This document shows, piece after piece, positions 8,678 to 17,069 of a stretch of DNA of 64,000 nucleotides (position 1 is the first letter of the stretch; each line of letters begins with the position of its first letter). The stretch is from Lactiplantibacillus mudanjiangensis (GTDB lineage: Bacteria > Bacillota > Bacilli > Lactobacillales > Lactobacillaceae): NCBI RefSeq assembly GCF_005405385.1, contig NZ_BJDY01000002.1, forward strand, positions 496,001-560,000. The letters are read 5' to 3'. Position numbers and translations under genes: made by a program. Under the pieces are notes generated by a model. The model searched no databases. It was not told where the DNA came from and worked only from the letters and a program-made list of their open reading frames with translations.

Positions 8678-9283
8678 CTATTTCCGATTAATCCCGAGAC
8701 TATCACGTGATCCATATTGATCATCATGCGCCAACTTTACGACCAAGTCAGCAATACTTTGAACTGACACATCGTGACCACCAAAAGGTTCGTTGCGATG
8801 CGTTACTTGATAATCAGTATCGCCACCATTATCAAACCAGCCCGGACGAATAGTCGTAAAGTTTAAGTCTGAAGCTGAAATCGCATCGGCCGCATCACGA
8901 TATGTTTGCAATACCGGATTACTGGATAAATTGCCGTTAGATCCAACAGAAGCTGGGATTTCATCATAAATCCCCATTGAAGTAATAAACAAGAGACGCT
9001 TAACCCCAGCTTGATCCATCCCATCGACTAAAGCTTGCGCCATTTGTCGTAAATTGCCACTCAATGCAGCAAACACAACATCTTGACCGGCTAAAGCAGT
9101 TTGAAGTGCCGCCGTATCAGTGACACTGCCCGTAATGACTTTTTCACGGGCACCATTGATGGCGCCTAAACGTCGTGTGTTACGTGCCATCAAAGTTAAT
9201 TGATCATCTGTGTGATCTAAAAAATACTGCCGCGTGGTGCTTCCGACCGTTCCAGTAGCACCAATAATTAAAACATTTGTCAT
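8678..9283 (-). CDS. NAD(P)-binding atypical SDR (NmrA/YhfK-like)
   Basis: 201 aa from the ATG at 9283, eight bases after GGAGG. The N-terminal dinucleotide motif is GATGTVG (about 8-14). The protein has the short Rossmann form of the SDR 'atypical' class: LLFITSMGIYDE in place of the Ser of the classic triad, and no YxxxK. Such proteins act as NAD(P)H sensors or quinone/flavin reductases. It is transcribed alone from a MerR-type promoter (9325-9355) that closely resembles those of the SDR at 13773 and the flavodoxin at 13221, suggesting common stress control. Confidence 0.85.
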   Translation of the reverse strand: MTNVLIIGATGTVGSTTRQYFLDHTDDQLTLMARNTRRLGAINGAREKVITGSVTDTAALQTALAGQDVVFAALSGNLRQMAQALVDGMDQAGVKRLLFITSMGIYDEIPASVGSNGNLSSNPVLQTYRDAADAISASDLNFTTIRPGWFDNGGDTDYQVTHRNEPFGGHDVSVQSIADLVVKLAHDDQYGSRDSLGINRK

Positions 9284-9324
9284 ATGTGAATCCTCCAATT
9301 AATTTCTTTATTGTTGATGACCTT

Positions 9325-9355
9325 ATCATAGGCCCTTCAAGTAACTTCAAGGCAA
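9325..9355 (-). promoter_or_regulatory. MerR-type promoter with 19-bp spacer
   Basis: On the minus strand TTGCCT (9350-9355) and TATGAT (9325-9330) are 19 bp apart. The spacer region carries the dyad CCTTGAAGT-T-ACTTGAAGG (8 of 9 paired positions). Over-long spacers with a central dyad are the hallmark of promoters activated by MerR-family proteins. Confidence 0.75.
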
Positions 9356-9476
9356 GCCTTTTTTCAAAACTTTTTTAAGTAGTGCTAAGTTTTATCTCGC
9401 CTTAAACAACGCCACTTTATGGCCTGCAAACCGTTATTACGGCAAGATAGCTATACCATATTAATAGAAAAATCCG

Positions 9477-9520
9477 TAAAAAAAGAGACAAACAAATCGG
9501 AAACTAATTGTTTGTCTCTT
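9477..9520 (-). terminator. Terminator downstream of the CrtC-like gene
   Basis: AAGAGACAAACAA (9483-9495) pairs with TTGTTTGTCTCTT (9508-9520). The A-run before it (9477-9483) becomes a U-run on the minus transcript. The surrounding 9299-9627 interval holds this terminator and the promoter above, and no gene. Confidence 0.75.
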
Positions 9521-9627
9521 ATTTTCTCCATCAACAAGTTGACGAAGCATTATTATTTTGACGAATCGAATTTATAACTTACGACCATAGTAGCAGGACC
9601 AACTAAAGTTCATGCTGAAATAACTGG

Positions 9628-10779
9628 TTAAACATCAGCACGTGGATCAACACGTCCCATATAGTTATACTCATAAAGCATCGTTCCAGTGCTTTCAGTA
9701 ATTTTACCATCAAGCATCAGCTTAACACCACCGTTAGCAAAAAATCGCAAATAGGTCGGTTGAATACCCATCTGATCATATTGTTCTTTCGTCCCACCAA
9801 CAGCCTTTTGCATACCGCTTAACACCGCCTTTTTGGCCCACATATCAGCCTCAGCATGATCTTTAGGTGCATCGCCGTACATATCACGTATTTCAATAAT
9901 GTCTTGCCAGGTTACATTAAACTCTGCCTGATTATCACCATCTTGGAAAACGTAATGACTAGTCTTTGGAAACGGTTTACCAACAGATGTCTCTTCCAAC
10001 TTTGTCTTAACAGAGACGCTACCGTCAGTTGTAAAAATAATTTTACCAGTTTCGTTATCAGCAATCATAAAAAATGGTAGTCGCTTGAAACCAAATTTTT
10101 CAGTAGTAACAAAATCATAAATATAAATAACATACTTTTCGGTGTACATACGTCCCCATAACCAATGATGAAAAGCTACCAACGGTGAAATATTCATCCA
10201 CTGATGATCATGATACCCTTGCCCATGAACGGACACCGTCTGCCCGTCGTAAGTTAAAGTTCCAGTGACTTCACATTTAGGCACACTCAGATCAGTATAG
10301 AAAAACTCATCATTATCACCTAATGCCAAACTAGATGTTCCCTGACGGAAGGGTTCTACTAACGCACGATAATGTAAATCACAGGCAATATCCGCCATGC
10401 TGTCAACATGAACGTCGTACTCTTTAAAATCGCCAGTGCAGTAGTCAGAACCAAAACGAACGTCACACTTCTCTTTACTCATAGTACTATCTTCCAAAGA
10501 AGCAAAAGTGAAGTTTTGCGTTGTTTCACCGTTAGGCCTAGTAATTGCCAAATTTAAATTTGGTGCGAAGCCGCCCTTCTGCATACCATCAACAGTTTTT
10601 GGTCGAAAACCAACGATGACTTTACTACCATCATCAAGATCAGCGTCAAAGTACCAAACTTCATTGTTACCTATAGCATCAGTATTACGAATGCCATCTT
10701 CCCAAGGTGCAACGATATGTGGGTCAATACCGAACTTTTCAAAATCCTGTGGTTGATTCATTAAACGTGCTTTTGCCAT
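9628..10779 (-). CDS. CrtC/AttH lipocalin-like domain protein
   Basis: 383 aa. Two signatures of the CrtC/AttH fold (two lipocalin-like barrels) are present: NEVWYFDADLDDG (39-51) and GQGYHDHQWMN (186-196). Known relatives include carotenoid 1,2-hydratase CrtC, AttH and fungal decalin-forming cyclases, so a hydratase or cyclase acting on a hydrophobic substrate is possible. The window shows no carotenoid or polyketide genes. There is no signal peptide, so it is probably cytoplasmic. It is transcribed divergently from a TetR gene, with an inverted repeat over its promoter, so it is probably repressed by that protein. Its real substrate is unknown. Confidence 0.7.
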   Translation of the reverse strand: MAKARLMNQPQDFEKFGIDPHIVAPWEDGIRNTDAIGNNEVWYFDADLDDGSKVIVGFRPKTVDGMQKGGFAPNLNLAITRPNGETTQNFTFASLEDSTMSKEKCDVRFGSDYCTGDFKEYDVHVDSMADIACDLHYRALVEPFRQGTSSLALGDNDEFFYTDLSVPKCEVTGTLTYDGQTVSVHGQGYHDHQWMNISPLVAFHHWLWGRMYTEKYVIYIYDFVTTEKFGFKRLPFFMIADNETGKIIFTTDGSVSVKTKLEETSVGKPFPKTSHYVFQDGDNQAEFNVTWQDIIEIRDMYGDAPKDHAEADMWAKKAVLSGMQKAVGGTKEQYDQMGIQPTYLRFFANGGVKLMLDGKITESTGTMLYEYNYMGRVDPRADV

Positions 10780-10816
10780 AATAACACTCTCCTTAGCCTT
10801 GAAAGATAATCAACTT

Positions 10817-10859
10817 TTGTTTACTATTACAGTATAAATGCGGATAAACAAAGAGCCAA
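10817..10859 (-). promoter_or_regulatory. CrtC-like gene promoter with candidate TetR operator
   Basis: On the minus strand TTGGCT (10854-10859), a 17-bp spacer and TATACT (10831-10836). Half-sites TTGTTTA (10817-10823) and TAAACAA (10845-10851) bracket the -10 box, as expected for repression by the divergent TetR gene. Confidence 0.6.
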
Positions 10860-10907
10860 CCAACAAATACACACAAAAAGTTTAATAAAGTAGGATGAGA
10901 GTAGAAC

Positions 10908-11501
10908 ATGACTGAACGAAAAAAAGATTTACGTTTTCGCAGAACGGAAGTGGCCATTCGGCGTTCATATTGGCAGTTAGCAACTAAGTATGGTATCAAA
11001 AAAATTACCGTTAAACAGTTGTTAGAAGTAGCAAACATCAACCGAGCCACTTTTTACAATCATTATGAAAATCTTGATGCTGTCCATACTGCCATAGTTA
11101 CTGAATTAATTGCAGAGTTACGGCAGCAATTGGATCAAGTTCCAATTCAAGCATTGTTGAATTTAACCAATCACCAAACAATACACAACTATTTCACTCA
11201 TTTGAGTACGGTATTGTATGCACATCGTGAAGAATTAACCGTACTTTTAGCAGTAGACACTGACTTCTTAAATCAAATTCTGTCAATGGATCAGGATCTT
11301 TGGGAACAAAAACACCTGACCGATTTTTTTGTTTTACCTCAAGCTTATATTTCAGCAGGAATGACCGGACTGGGCTTAGGTTTAATTAACCAATGGATTA
11401 AAAGCGATTTTGAAATCAGTATCTCCGAGTTTGTATCCATCTTAGAAACAATGATGCCGCCATTATTAACTAACCGACAGATTTTTAGCATTAAAGACTA
11501 G
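10908..11501 (+). CDS. TetR-family regulator, divergent from CrtC-like gene
   Basis: 197 aa. The N-terminal HTH is clear (KKITVKQLLEVANINRATFY, about 33-52, followed by NHYENL). The C-terminal domain ends in a long helix with no cofactor signature and resembles the TetR_C_33/YcdC-like group seen in Firmicutes. The SD is AGGATGAG. The position, back to back with the CrtC-like gene and separated by 128 bp containing a shared inverted repeat, makes that gene and itself the likely targets. Confidence 0.85.
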   Translation: MTERKKDLRFRRTEVAIRRSYWQLATKYGIKKITVKQLLEVANINRATFYNHYENLDAVHTAIVTELIAELRQQLDQVPIQALLNLTNHQTIHNYFTHLSTVLYAHREELTVLLAVDTDFLNQILSMDQDLWEQKHLTDFFVLPQAYISAGMTGLGLGLINQWIKSDFEISISEFVSILETMMPPLLTNRQIFSIKD

Positions 11502-11601
11502 TCACACGTGCTAACAGCTACACAACATAAAACAGTTGGAACAAAATTATTTTTGTATTTAACAATTGTTAACCCAATAAATATGCTTCAAAATTAGTTG
11601 G

Positions 11602-12135
11602 TTAAATAATTGGCTGTTGTGGCGTTAACGTCCACCGTTGATTAGTTGCGCCATTTACCGGTTGTAAACAAAGTCGCTCATTAACGGCGTCACTGACACT
11701 CGTGATAAACAAGTTAGTATCTGCTAACTGAATCGTATAAGTTCCATCTTCACACTGATTAAATTGCCAATGCTGTTGCGGATCACCACCAATGGGGCGT
11801 TGCGCCAACAAAGACCCAGCCATTGCCACGTCATCAACTGGCGCAATTGACTTCTGTGTATATAAATCCTTCAATAAATAGTGATCATCGCCTAATCCGA
11901 TCAATTGCCATGTGGTACATTCCCAATTTCGTGGCGTATATTGAATAATCGGCACATCATCTTCAATTGCCGCATTTTGTGGGCGAATAACTAAACCGGA
12001 GGCCACATTTTTGATTAAATAAGCATCCGGTGTTGTCACCTTACGTCGGTAATTTTTGATCAAGCGTCGACCAAATACGGCAACCGCACCAACCAATACG
12101 ACAGCATCAGCCATTAAAATTGTTCCAGCTTGCAT
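11602..12135 (-). CDS. Membrane-anchored ricin-type beta-trefoil protein
   Basis: 177 aa. Residues 5-22 form one hydrophobic helix followed by a basic stretch (RRLIKNYRRK), which suggests an N-out or signal-anchor arrangement. The rest is a beta-trefoil with the repeated pattern YLIKN…, CTTWQLIG, QQHWQFN, NQRWTLTP, that is, Q/T-x-W repeats of ricin B-type lectins. These usually bind sugars. The SD is AAAGGAGG. The gene starts 15 bp after the SDR at 12151 ends and is surely co-transcribed with it. The link between a lectin-like domain and an SDR is unexplained. Confidence 0.65.
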   Translation of the reverse strand: MQAGTILMADAVVLVGAVAVFGRRLIKNYRRKVTTPDAYLIKNVASGLVIRPQNAAIEDDVPIIQYTPRNWECTTWQLIGLGDDHYLLKDLYTQKSIAPVDDVAMAGSLLAQRPIGGDPQQHWQFNQCEDGTYTIQLADTNLFITSVSDAVNERLCLQPVNGATNQRWTLTPQQPII

Positions 12136-12150
12136 AAGAGCTTCCTCCTT

Positions 12151-12975
12151 TTACTTGGCGTTCATCATCCTAGCCGTGTTGCGCGTCATCAGTCGATGCC
12201 ATAAATTCGGATGATTTCGGGCAACATAGACACTGATTCGATCGGAAATAGTGTTAAAATAGCGAAGCTTCGGCTTATTATCGGTCGCCGCACGGTAGAA
12301 AAGCACTGCTAAATCCGCCGCTGTGGCGTTGGCCTGATACCCCGCCGTCATCTTCTGAACGCCCGCCATTAGTGGCTGATACGCTGATCCAGGATTGGTA
12401 TGACGTTTAAAACTAGCAGCCATTTTTGGCAAAAAATTGGTCTTGGTCGCACCTGGCATCACAACCGTTGCCTGAATGCCAAATGGTTGCACTTCTAAAT
12501 TCAACGTATCACTCCAAATTTGTAACGCGGCCTTACTCGCTGAATAATAGCTTCCTGTTGGCATATAAACATTGCCAACTCCTGATGAAACAGTCACGAT
12601 CCGACCAGCTTCTTGTTGTCGCATTGTTGGTAAAACTGCTTGGACCATTCGTACCGCCCCAAAATAATTTGTTTGAAATTCGGTTTCAACTGCGGCAACA
12701 TCGACTTCTTCAACGGGACCATACTCACCGTAGCCAACCACATTGATTAACACATCCACACGTTTTGTTTCCTGCATAACGGCCGTCATAAAAGCGGTGA
12801 CCGAATCTTGGTCAGTAACATCTAATCGATACCCATGAATATTAGTTTGTTGGGGAATAGCGTCAACATGTCGGGCACCACCAAAAACTTGCCATCCTTT
12901 TTGGGCAAATAATTCGGCAGCAGCCTTCCCCATCCCACTTGAAGCACCAGTGATAATTGCGACTGATTGTGTCAT
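12151..12975 (-). CDS. Classical short-chain dehydrogenase/reductase
   Basis: 274 aa. The cofactor motif is TGASSGMG (9-16), the catalytic Ser lies in TVSSGVG and the YxxxK motif in SYYSASK. The usual NNAG is altered to NVVGYG. It is an NADP(H)-dependent oxidoreductase of unknown substrate. It is the first gene of a two-gene operon with the lectin-like protein. Two near-identical 18-bp palindromic sites flank its promoter, so it is under a specific repressor, probably TetR-type, whose gene is not adjacent. Confidence 0.88.
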   Translation of the reverse strand: MTQSVAIITGASSGMGKAAAELFAQKGWQVFGGARHVDAIPQQTNIHGYRLDVTDQDSVTAFMTAVMQETKRVDVLINVVGYGEYGPVEEVDVAAVETEFQTNYFGAVRMVQAVLPTMRQQEAGRIVTVSSGVGNVYMPTGSYYSASKAALQIWSDTLNLEVQPFGIQATVVMPGATKTNFLPKMAASFKRHTNPGSAYQPLMAGVQKMTAGYQANATAADLAVLFYRAATDNKPKLRYFNTISDRISVYVARNHPNLWHRLMTRNTARMMNAK

Positions 12976-12996
12976 ATAAATCTCCGCTTTCTTTAA

Positions 12997-13139
12997 TAAC
13001 TGATTATTTAGTTACTAATATGTTTAAATGTAATACTCATCTCTAAATATATTGGCTTAAGATTGTTTATTACCTTGCATTAAGCATATTATATTAATAT
13101 CTTTTTAACATGAATCAATAATAACTAAACAATCAGTTA
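12997..13139 (-). promoter_or_regulatory. SDR operon promoter with two 18-bp operators
   Basis: Site 1 is TAACTGATTATTTAGTTA (12997-13014) and site 2 is TAACTAAACAATCAGTTA (13122-13139). Site 2 is the reverse complement of site 1 with one mismatch, and each has TAACT/AGTTA ends. Between them is a minus-strand promoter, TTGATT (13113-13118) and TATAAT (13088-13093). Site 2 abuts the -35 box and site 1 lies in the leader just before the SD. Confidence 0.7.
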
Positions 13140-13175
13140 AAATCAACTTTTAGTTTTCAACTCAATTATTGCGCT

Positions 13176-13205
13176 AAAAAACACCGCGAGCCATTCGCGG
13201 TGTTT
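13176..13205 (-). terminator. Terminator of the flavodoxin gene
   Basis: AAACACCGCGA (13179-13189) pairs with TCGCGGTGTTT (13195-13205), with an A-run to the left (U-run on the minus transcript). Confidence 0.8.
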
Positions 13206-13220
13206 CTTCGTCACTATCAG

Positions 13221-13694
13221 TTACTGACATACAGCTTTCAGCCAAGGTTTCATGGTATTTGATGTTGGTTGTGTCAAACTAACCCCGGGCCTAACCGTCA
13301 TCACTGTTGGTAACAACTGTTTGAAGTCGGCTTCATATTGTCCCGGTGTGCCGGCATCCGTGTAAAATGGGGCAACGATGCCCTTAAAATCACTTAACTG
13401 TGTTAAGAACGATCGCACTGGTGTCGAGACCGTCCCACCCCAAACTGGACCACCCACTAAAATCAGGTCATATTGGTTTAAATCCGGTAATTCAGTCGTT
13501 AATGCCGGTAATTGATTTGCATTTAATTGTTGTTGCGCAATAGCCGAAGTTGCATACATATCCGTTGAAAATGTCGTTGGCGCAACCGTCAACTTAATTA
13601 AATCAACATCAAGTTGTTGGCCAATCGCCTGTGCTGCCCGTTCGGTGGTTCCCGACCACGAATAATAAATAACTGCTACTTTCTGATTTGCCAT
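13221..13694 (-). CDS. Flavodoxin-like protein
   Basis: 157 aa. The N-terminal FMN phosphate loop YYSWSGTTERAA (10-21) and the isoalloxazine loop VGGPVWGGTVSTP are typical of flavodoxin_4-type proteins found near stress reductases in lactobacilli. It probably carries electrons or acts as a quinone/azo reductase subunit. It has its own MerR-type promoter (13726-13756) and terminator. A second, different flavodoxin is encoded at 17081. Confidence 0.88.
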   Translation of the reverse strand: MANQKVAVIYYSWSGTTERAAQAIGQQLDVDLIKLTVAPTTFSTDMYATSAIAQQQLNANQLPALTTELPDLNQYDLILVGGPVWGGTVSTPVRSFLTQLSDFKGIVAPFYTDAGTPGQYEADFKQLLPTVMTVRPGVSLTQPTSNTMKPWLKAVCQ

Positions 13695-13725
13695 GTTACT
13701 TGCCTTCTTTATTTAAGTTAAATTC

Positions 13726-13756
13726 AGTTTAAGCCCTTCGAGTAATGCTAAAGCAA
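13726..13756 (-). promoter_or_regulatory. MerR-type promoter with 19-bp spacer
   Basis: On the minus strand TTGCTT (13751-13756) and TAAACT (13726-13731) are separated by exactly 19 bp. The spacer contains CTTTAGCAT-T-ACTCGAAGG, a weaker relative of the dyads at 9331-9350 and 14662-14681. Confidence 0.65.
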
Positions 13757-13772
13757 CCCGTTTTGTAAAATT

Positions 13773-14609
13773 TTATTCGCCAGCTGGAAAATCCGTTGAT
13801 GCTGCTAATTCAGTTTCACCTTTATACTCAGCTATGCGTTCTTCTAAGCGTTGAATCGTGTTTTTCAATGCTTCAGAACCTAAAACCATATGCAACGGTG
13901 CTGGCGTTTGGGTTGCACTCTCAATAATCCGCGCAGCCATCCGTTCTGGATCACCAGGTGCTAAGCCGTTAGCGGGATCGAGCATCTTCATAAACGCATG
14001 GGCTGGGCCATCGTAGGCTGGTATCAAGTCGGCCACTCGCGCACTACCATACCGAAATTCCGTTCGAGCACCACCCGGTTCAACAATCGTGACGCCAATA
14101 TTAAATGCCGCAACTTCTTGCGCAACGGATTCACAAAAACCTTCAATCCCAAATTTCGCGGCATGATACATCGAATTTCCTGGATAAGCGACCTGACCAC
14201 CGTAAGATGAGATTTGAATCATTCGACCATGTTGTTGGTCACGCATGTAAGGTAGTACTGAGCGAATCATTTGGATGGAACCCGTCAAATCAGTGGCGAT
14301 AATCTTATCAACTTCCTTATCACTCAATTCTTCCGCCGCCCCGAACAATCCATAACCAGCGTTATTCACCAAAACATCGATTGTGTGTTCATTGGCAATT
14401 CTATCAACTAGTGCATGAATGGCTGGGACATCCATCACATCTAATGTTTCACAAATGAAAGTATTAGGAAATTTTGCAATCAAATCTTGTACCTTCGCTG
14501 TATTCCGAACTGTGCCAATCACCGTTTGACCTTGTGCTAATAATTGCGTCGTTATCGAACGACCAAAACCACTGCTAACACCCGTTATTAACCATGTTTG
14601 TTTTGTCAT
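13773..14609 (-). CDS. Short-chain dehydrogenase/reductase
   Basis: 278 aa. TGVSSGFG (9-16) binds the cofactor, NNAGYG is intact, and Ser in QISSYG together with YHAAK forms the catalytic set. The extended C-terminus ends in a charged helix, common in the YurA/Ptr-like SDR group. It is probably NADP-dependent, with unknown substrate. It is preceded by a MerR-type promoter (14656-14686). The flavodoxin at 13221 is downstream but has its own promoter. Confidence 0.9.
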   Translation of the reverse strand: MTKQTWLITGVSSGFGRSITTQLLAQGQTVIGTVRNTAKVQDLIAKFPNTFICETLDVMDVPAIHALVDRIANEHTIDVLVNNAGYGLFGAAEELSDKEVDKIIATDLTGSIQMIRSVLPYMRDQQHGRMIQISSYGGQVAYPGNSMYHAAKFGIEGFCESVAQEVAAFNIGVTIVEPGGARTEFRYGSARVADLIPAYDGPAHAFMKMLDPANGLAPGDPERMAARIIESATQTPAPLHMVLGSEALKNTIQRLEERIAEYKGETELAASTDFPAGE

Positions 14610-14655
14610 CTTCTGTTGCTCCTATCTCTGATTTCATATCTCGATCACAAAACAC

Positions 14656-14686
14656 AGTCTAGACCCTTGCACTAACTTCAAGGCAA
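14656..14686 (-). promoter_or_regulatory. MerR-type promoter with 19-bp spacer
   Basis: On the minus strand TTGCCT (14681-14686) and TAGACT (14656-14661) are 19 bp apart, with the dyad CCTTGAAGT-T-AGTGCAAGG in the spacer. The left arm is identical to that at 9341-9351. Confidence 0.75.
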
Positions 14687-14857
14687 GCGTTATTTCAAAA
14701 TAAATAAGCGAGTTGTCAACTAATTATTGACAGAACGTGGTGATTTTCGTATATTTCACATAGATAACGATCTATAAAAAGCTGATAGGCTTGACGTTTT
14801 CACTCAGATCAGCCCTTTAATCACAATGTCATTAAATTTTGAAGGAGTTTCATTAAG

Positions 14858-16255
14858 ATGAAAAATCTACTAATTATTGGTGGCAGCGACGCCGGCATTT
14901 CTTGTGGTTTACGCATCAAAGAACTCAACCCGGCGATCAATGTCACGATCTTACTAAAAGATGAGTACCCAAATTTGTCGATTTGTGGTATTCCGTACGC
15001 GATTGGCGGCGAAGTAATCCCTTGGCAAAAGTTAGCCCATCGCACTTTAATCGACTTACAAGCAACTGGGCTTAAATTTCATATGAATACCACGGTTACA
15101 GCTATTCAACCCGACCAACACACGGTCACCGCCATCGAAACAACAACACAAACCGGTAAAACTTACACGTACGATCAATTATTAGTCGCAACTGGCGCTT
15201 TGCCAAAATTGCCACCGATTACGGGGTTAACCACTTCGAATGATCACATACAGATCCTGCATACGATGGCTGACTATTTTGCCATCGAGTCAAGATTGAC
15301 TTCAGTGAAAAAAGTTGCGATTATCGGCTCTGGTTATATCGGTTTGGAAATGGCCGAAGCATTAGTTAATCGCGGATTAGCGGTCACCATCTTTCAACGT
15401 GGCTCAGAGGTTTTAAGCACGTTCGATCCAGAACTTGGTGCTAAAATCCATCAAAGCTTAACCGATCATGGCGTTAACGTCATAACAACTGCTCGGTTAG
15501 CTCAGGTTCAACCGGTTGACGATCAGGTTCAAATTCAGTATGCCGATCAGCAAATCGATCAATTTGATTTAGTATTAGTTGTTACTGGGGTTAAACCTAA
15601 TTCAAATTTATTGAGTGAAGCCGGTGCTAAGGTTGATGACCATGGTGCAGTCGTCGTCAATGATCAATTTCAAACCTCACTACCCGATATTTGGGCCGCT
15701 GGTGATTTAGTCGCCACTAAACATCGTTTACTCGGCAGCACTTATCTTCCATTAGGGACAACGTCACATAAGCAGGGGCGCGTGGCGGGAACTAATTTGG
15801 CTGGTCAAGCCGCGTATTTTCAAGGTGTCGTTGGCACTCAAGTTGTGAAATTATTTAATCTTGTCGCTGCTCGGACCGGTTTAACCACTGTCGAAGCACA
15901 AGTGGCAGGTTTCAAGCCTTTTACTTGGACGTCAACCGTTGACGATCACAAGGCTTATATTCCGGGTGCCAGACCGATGACGATTCAAATCATTGGCGAT
16001 CGCCAAACAGGACAACTTCTTGGTGCCCAATTGATTGGCGCTTACGGTAGTGAAGTTGCCAAACGTAACGACGTGTATGCCACCGCCATCTTCAATCAGG
16101 CAACGGTCGCGGAAGTTAGTGACCTCGATTTGTCCTATTCACCGCCACTGGGGGCACCTTGGGATGCCATCCAGGCGGCAACTCAAGCTTGGGAGTTAGC
16201 GTTAATACGTGATGGTCAAACAACAAACCAGCTCCTGTCTGAGCAACAATATTAA
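14858..16255 (+). CDS. CoA-disulfide reductase / NADH oxidase-type flavoprotein
   Basis: 465 aa. The FAD motif is GGSDAG (8-13), the single redox Cys43 lies in SICGIPYAIGG (the equivalent of the CoADR/Npx/Nox active site), a second dinucleotide motif is GSGYIG, and the FAD-binding WAAGDL is intact. The C-terminal dimer domain ends in DLSYSPPLGAPWD, characteristic of this family. It may be a water-forming NADH oxidase, CoA-disulfide reductase or polysulfide reductase; the motifs do not separate these. The SD is GAAGGAG. An inverted repeat TGTCAA-N7-TTGACA (14714-14732) upstream could be an operator. Confidence 0.85.
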   Translation: MKNLLIIGGSDAGISCGLRIKELNPAINVTILLKDEYPNLSICGIPYAIGGEVIPWQKLAHRTLIDLQATGLKFHMNTTVTAIQPDQHTVTAIETTTQTGKTYTYDQLLVATGALPKLPPITGLTTSNDHIQILHTMADYFAIESRLTSVKKVAIIGSGYIGLEMAEALVNRGLAVTIFQRGSEVLSTFDPELGAKIHQSLTDHGVNVITTARLAQVQPVDDQVQIQYADQQIDQFDLVLVVTGVKPNSNLLSEAGAKVDDHGAVVVNDQFQTSLPDIWAAGDLVATKHRLLGSTYLPLGTTSHKQGRVAGTNLAGQAAYFQGVVGTQVVKLFNLVAARTGLTTVEAQVAGFKPFTWTSTVDDHKAYIPGARPMTIQIIGDRQTGQLLGAQLIGAYGSEVAKRNDVYATAIFNQATVAEVSDLDLSYSPPLGAPWDAIQAATQAWELALIRDGQTTNQLLSEQQY

Positions 16256-16365
16256 TCGATTTCTAACCTAACTAATTGTATTAGCCAATCTATTTAGCAG
16301 CTATTCAAGTCAGTGGTTGTATTACGCAATATTTTATTAAATAAGCAATTTTAACTCAATGACAC

Positions 16366-16424
16366 AAAAAGAGGCGCTTTTCTAATTGCTAGCTGCTACC
16401 TAGCTTAGAAGAACGCCTCTTTTT
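16366..16424. terminator. Bidirectional terminator between convergent genes
   Basis: AAAAAGAGGCG…TCTAA (16366-16385) pairs with TTAGAAGAACGCCTCTTTTT (16405-16424), with an inner GCTAGC stem. It serves the flavoprotein (plus) and the TetR gene (minus). Confidence 0.85.
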
Positions 16425-16435
16425 AATGCCCGATA

Positions 16436-17029
16436 CTAATCGACCTGATACGGCTGCAAGATAGCGGCCAACTGTAAGTCACAAAAACTGTTAACAGATA
16501 CAATGGGATCGACTGTGGCTGGTGAGATACACCAACTAAATACAATACCGTAAATTTGAGTGACCAATAATGTTGATAAATTTTTAACTGGTGTGTTCAC
16601 GGTTAGCTTACCCATTGTGACTAACTGTTGGATCAATTCAGCCAACGCGTCCAAGTCAAATTCCCACTTTTGATGGTTCTTAGGATCAACAACAAACCGA
16701 ATCCATTGACGCGCCATCTGCTCGCCTGAGTCCACAACAACTTGCAAATAGTGCACTAAATAAGTTTGAATACTCGTTTGTGGGTCAGCCACTGCCAAAT
16801 CAGGAATCGACGTCATCAAGGGCTTTAAGTGTTTCTTGCTTAATGCAAGTAACAGATCCTCTTTTGTTTCAAAATAATTGTAAAAGGTCCCTTTAGCGAT
16901 TCCGCTAGCCTTTGTAATATCGACTATCGACATCGCTTGATACCCTTTTTCGGCTAAAAGCCGATCAGCATTTGTTAGTATTTTTTGCCGGGTCGCTGCG
17001 ACCGCTTCAGCACGTTTTACCATTTTCAT
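16436..17029 (-). CDS. TetR-family regulator of the exporter-flavodoxin operon
   Basis: About 197 aa; the exact start among the clustered ATG/GTG codons at 17021-17035 is uncertain because the SD is weak. The HTH is clear (MSIVDITKASGIAKGTFYNYF, about residues 33-53). The C-terminal ligand domain has no known signature. It is the last gene of a likely operon, exporter (17691), flavodoxin (17081), tetR. An ATGAC-N5-GTCAC site just upstream and two ATGAC-N5-GTCAT sites before the exporter suggest that it represses the operon and itself. Confidence 0.85.
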   Translation of the reverse strand: MKMVKRAEAVAATRQKILTNADRLLAEKGYQAMSIVDITKASGIAKGTFYNYFETKEDLLLALSKKHLKPLMTSIPDLAVADPQTSIQTYLVHYLQVVVDSGEQMARQWIRFVVDPKNHQKWEFDLDALAELIQQLVTMGKLTVNTPVKNLSTLLVTQIYGIVFSWCISPATVDPIVSVNSFCDLQLAAILQPYQVD

Positions 17030-17069
17030 CACCACTTCATTAGCATATCATCATCATGATACGTAAACA

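Noticed and set aside
10793-11050. 85-codon minus-strand frame covering the TetR promoter.
   Set aside because: Overlaps the start of a clear TetR gene on the other strand and has no ribosome binding site.
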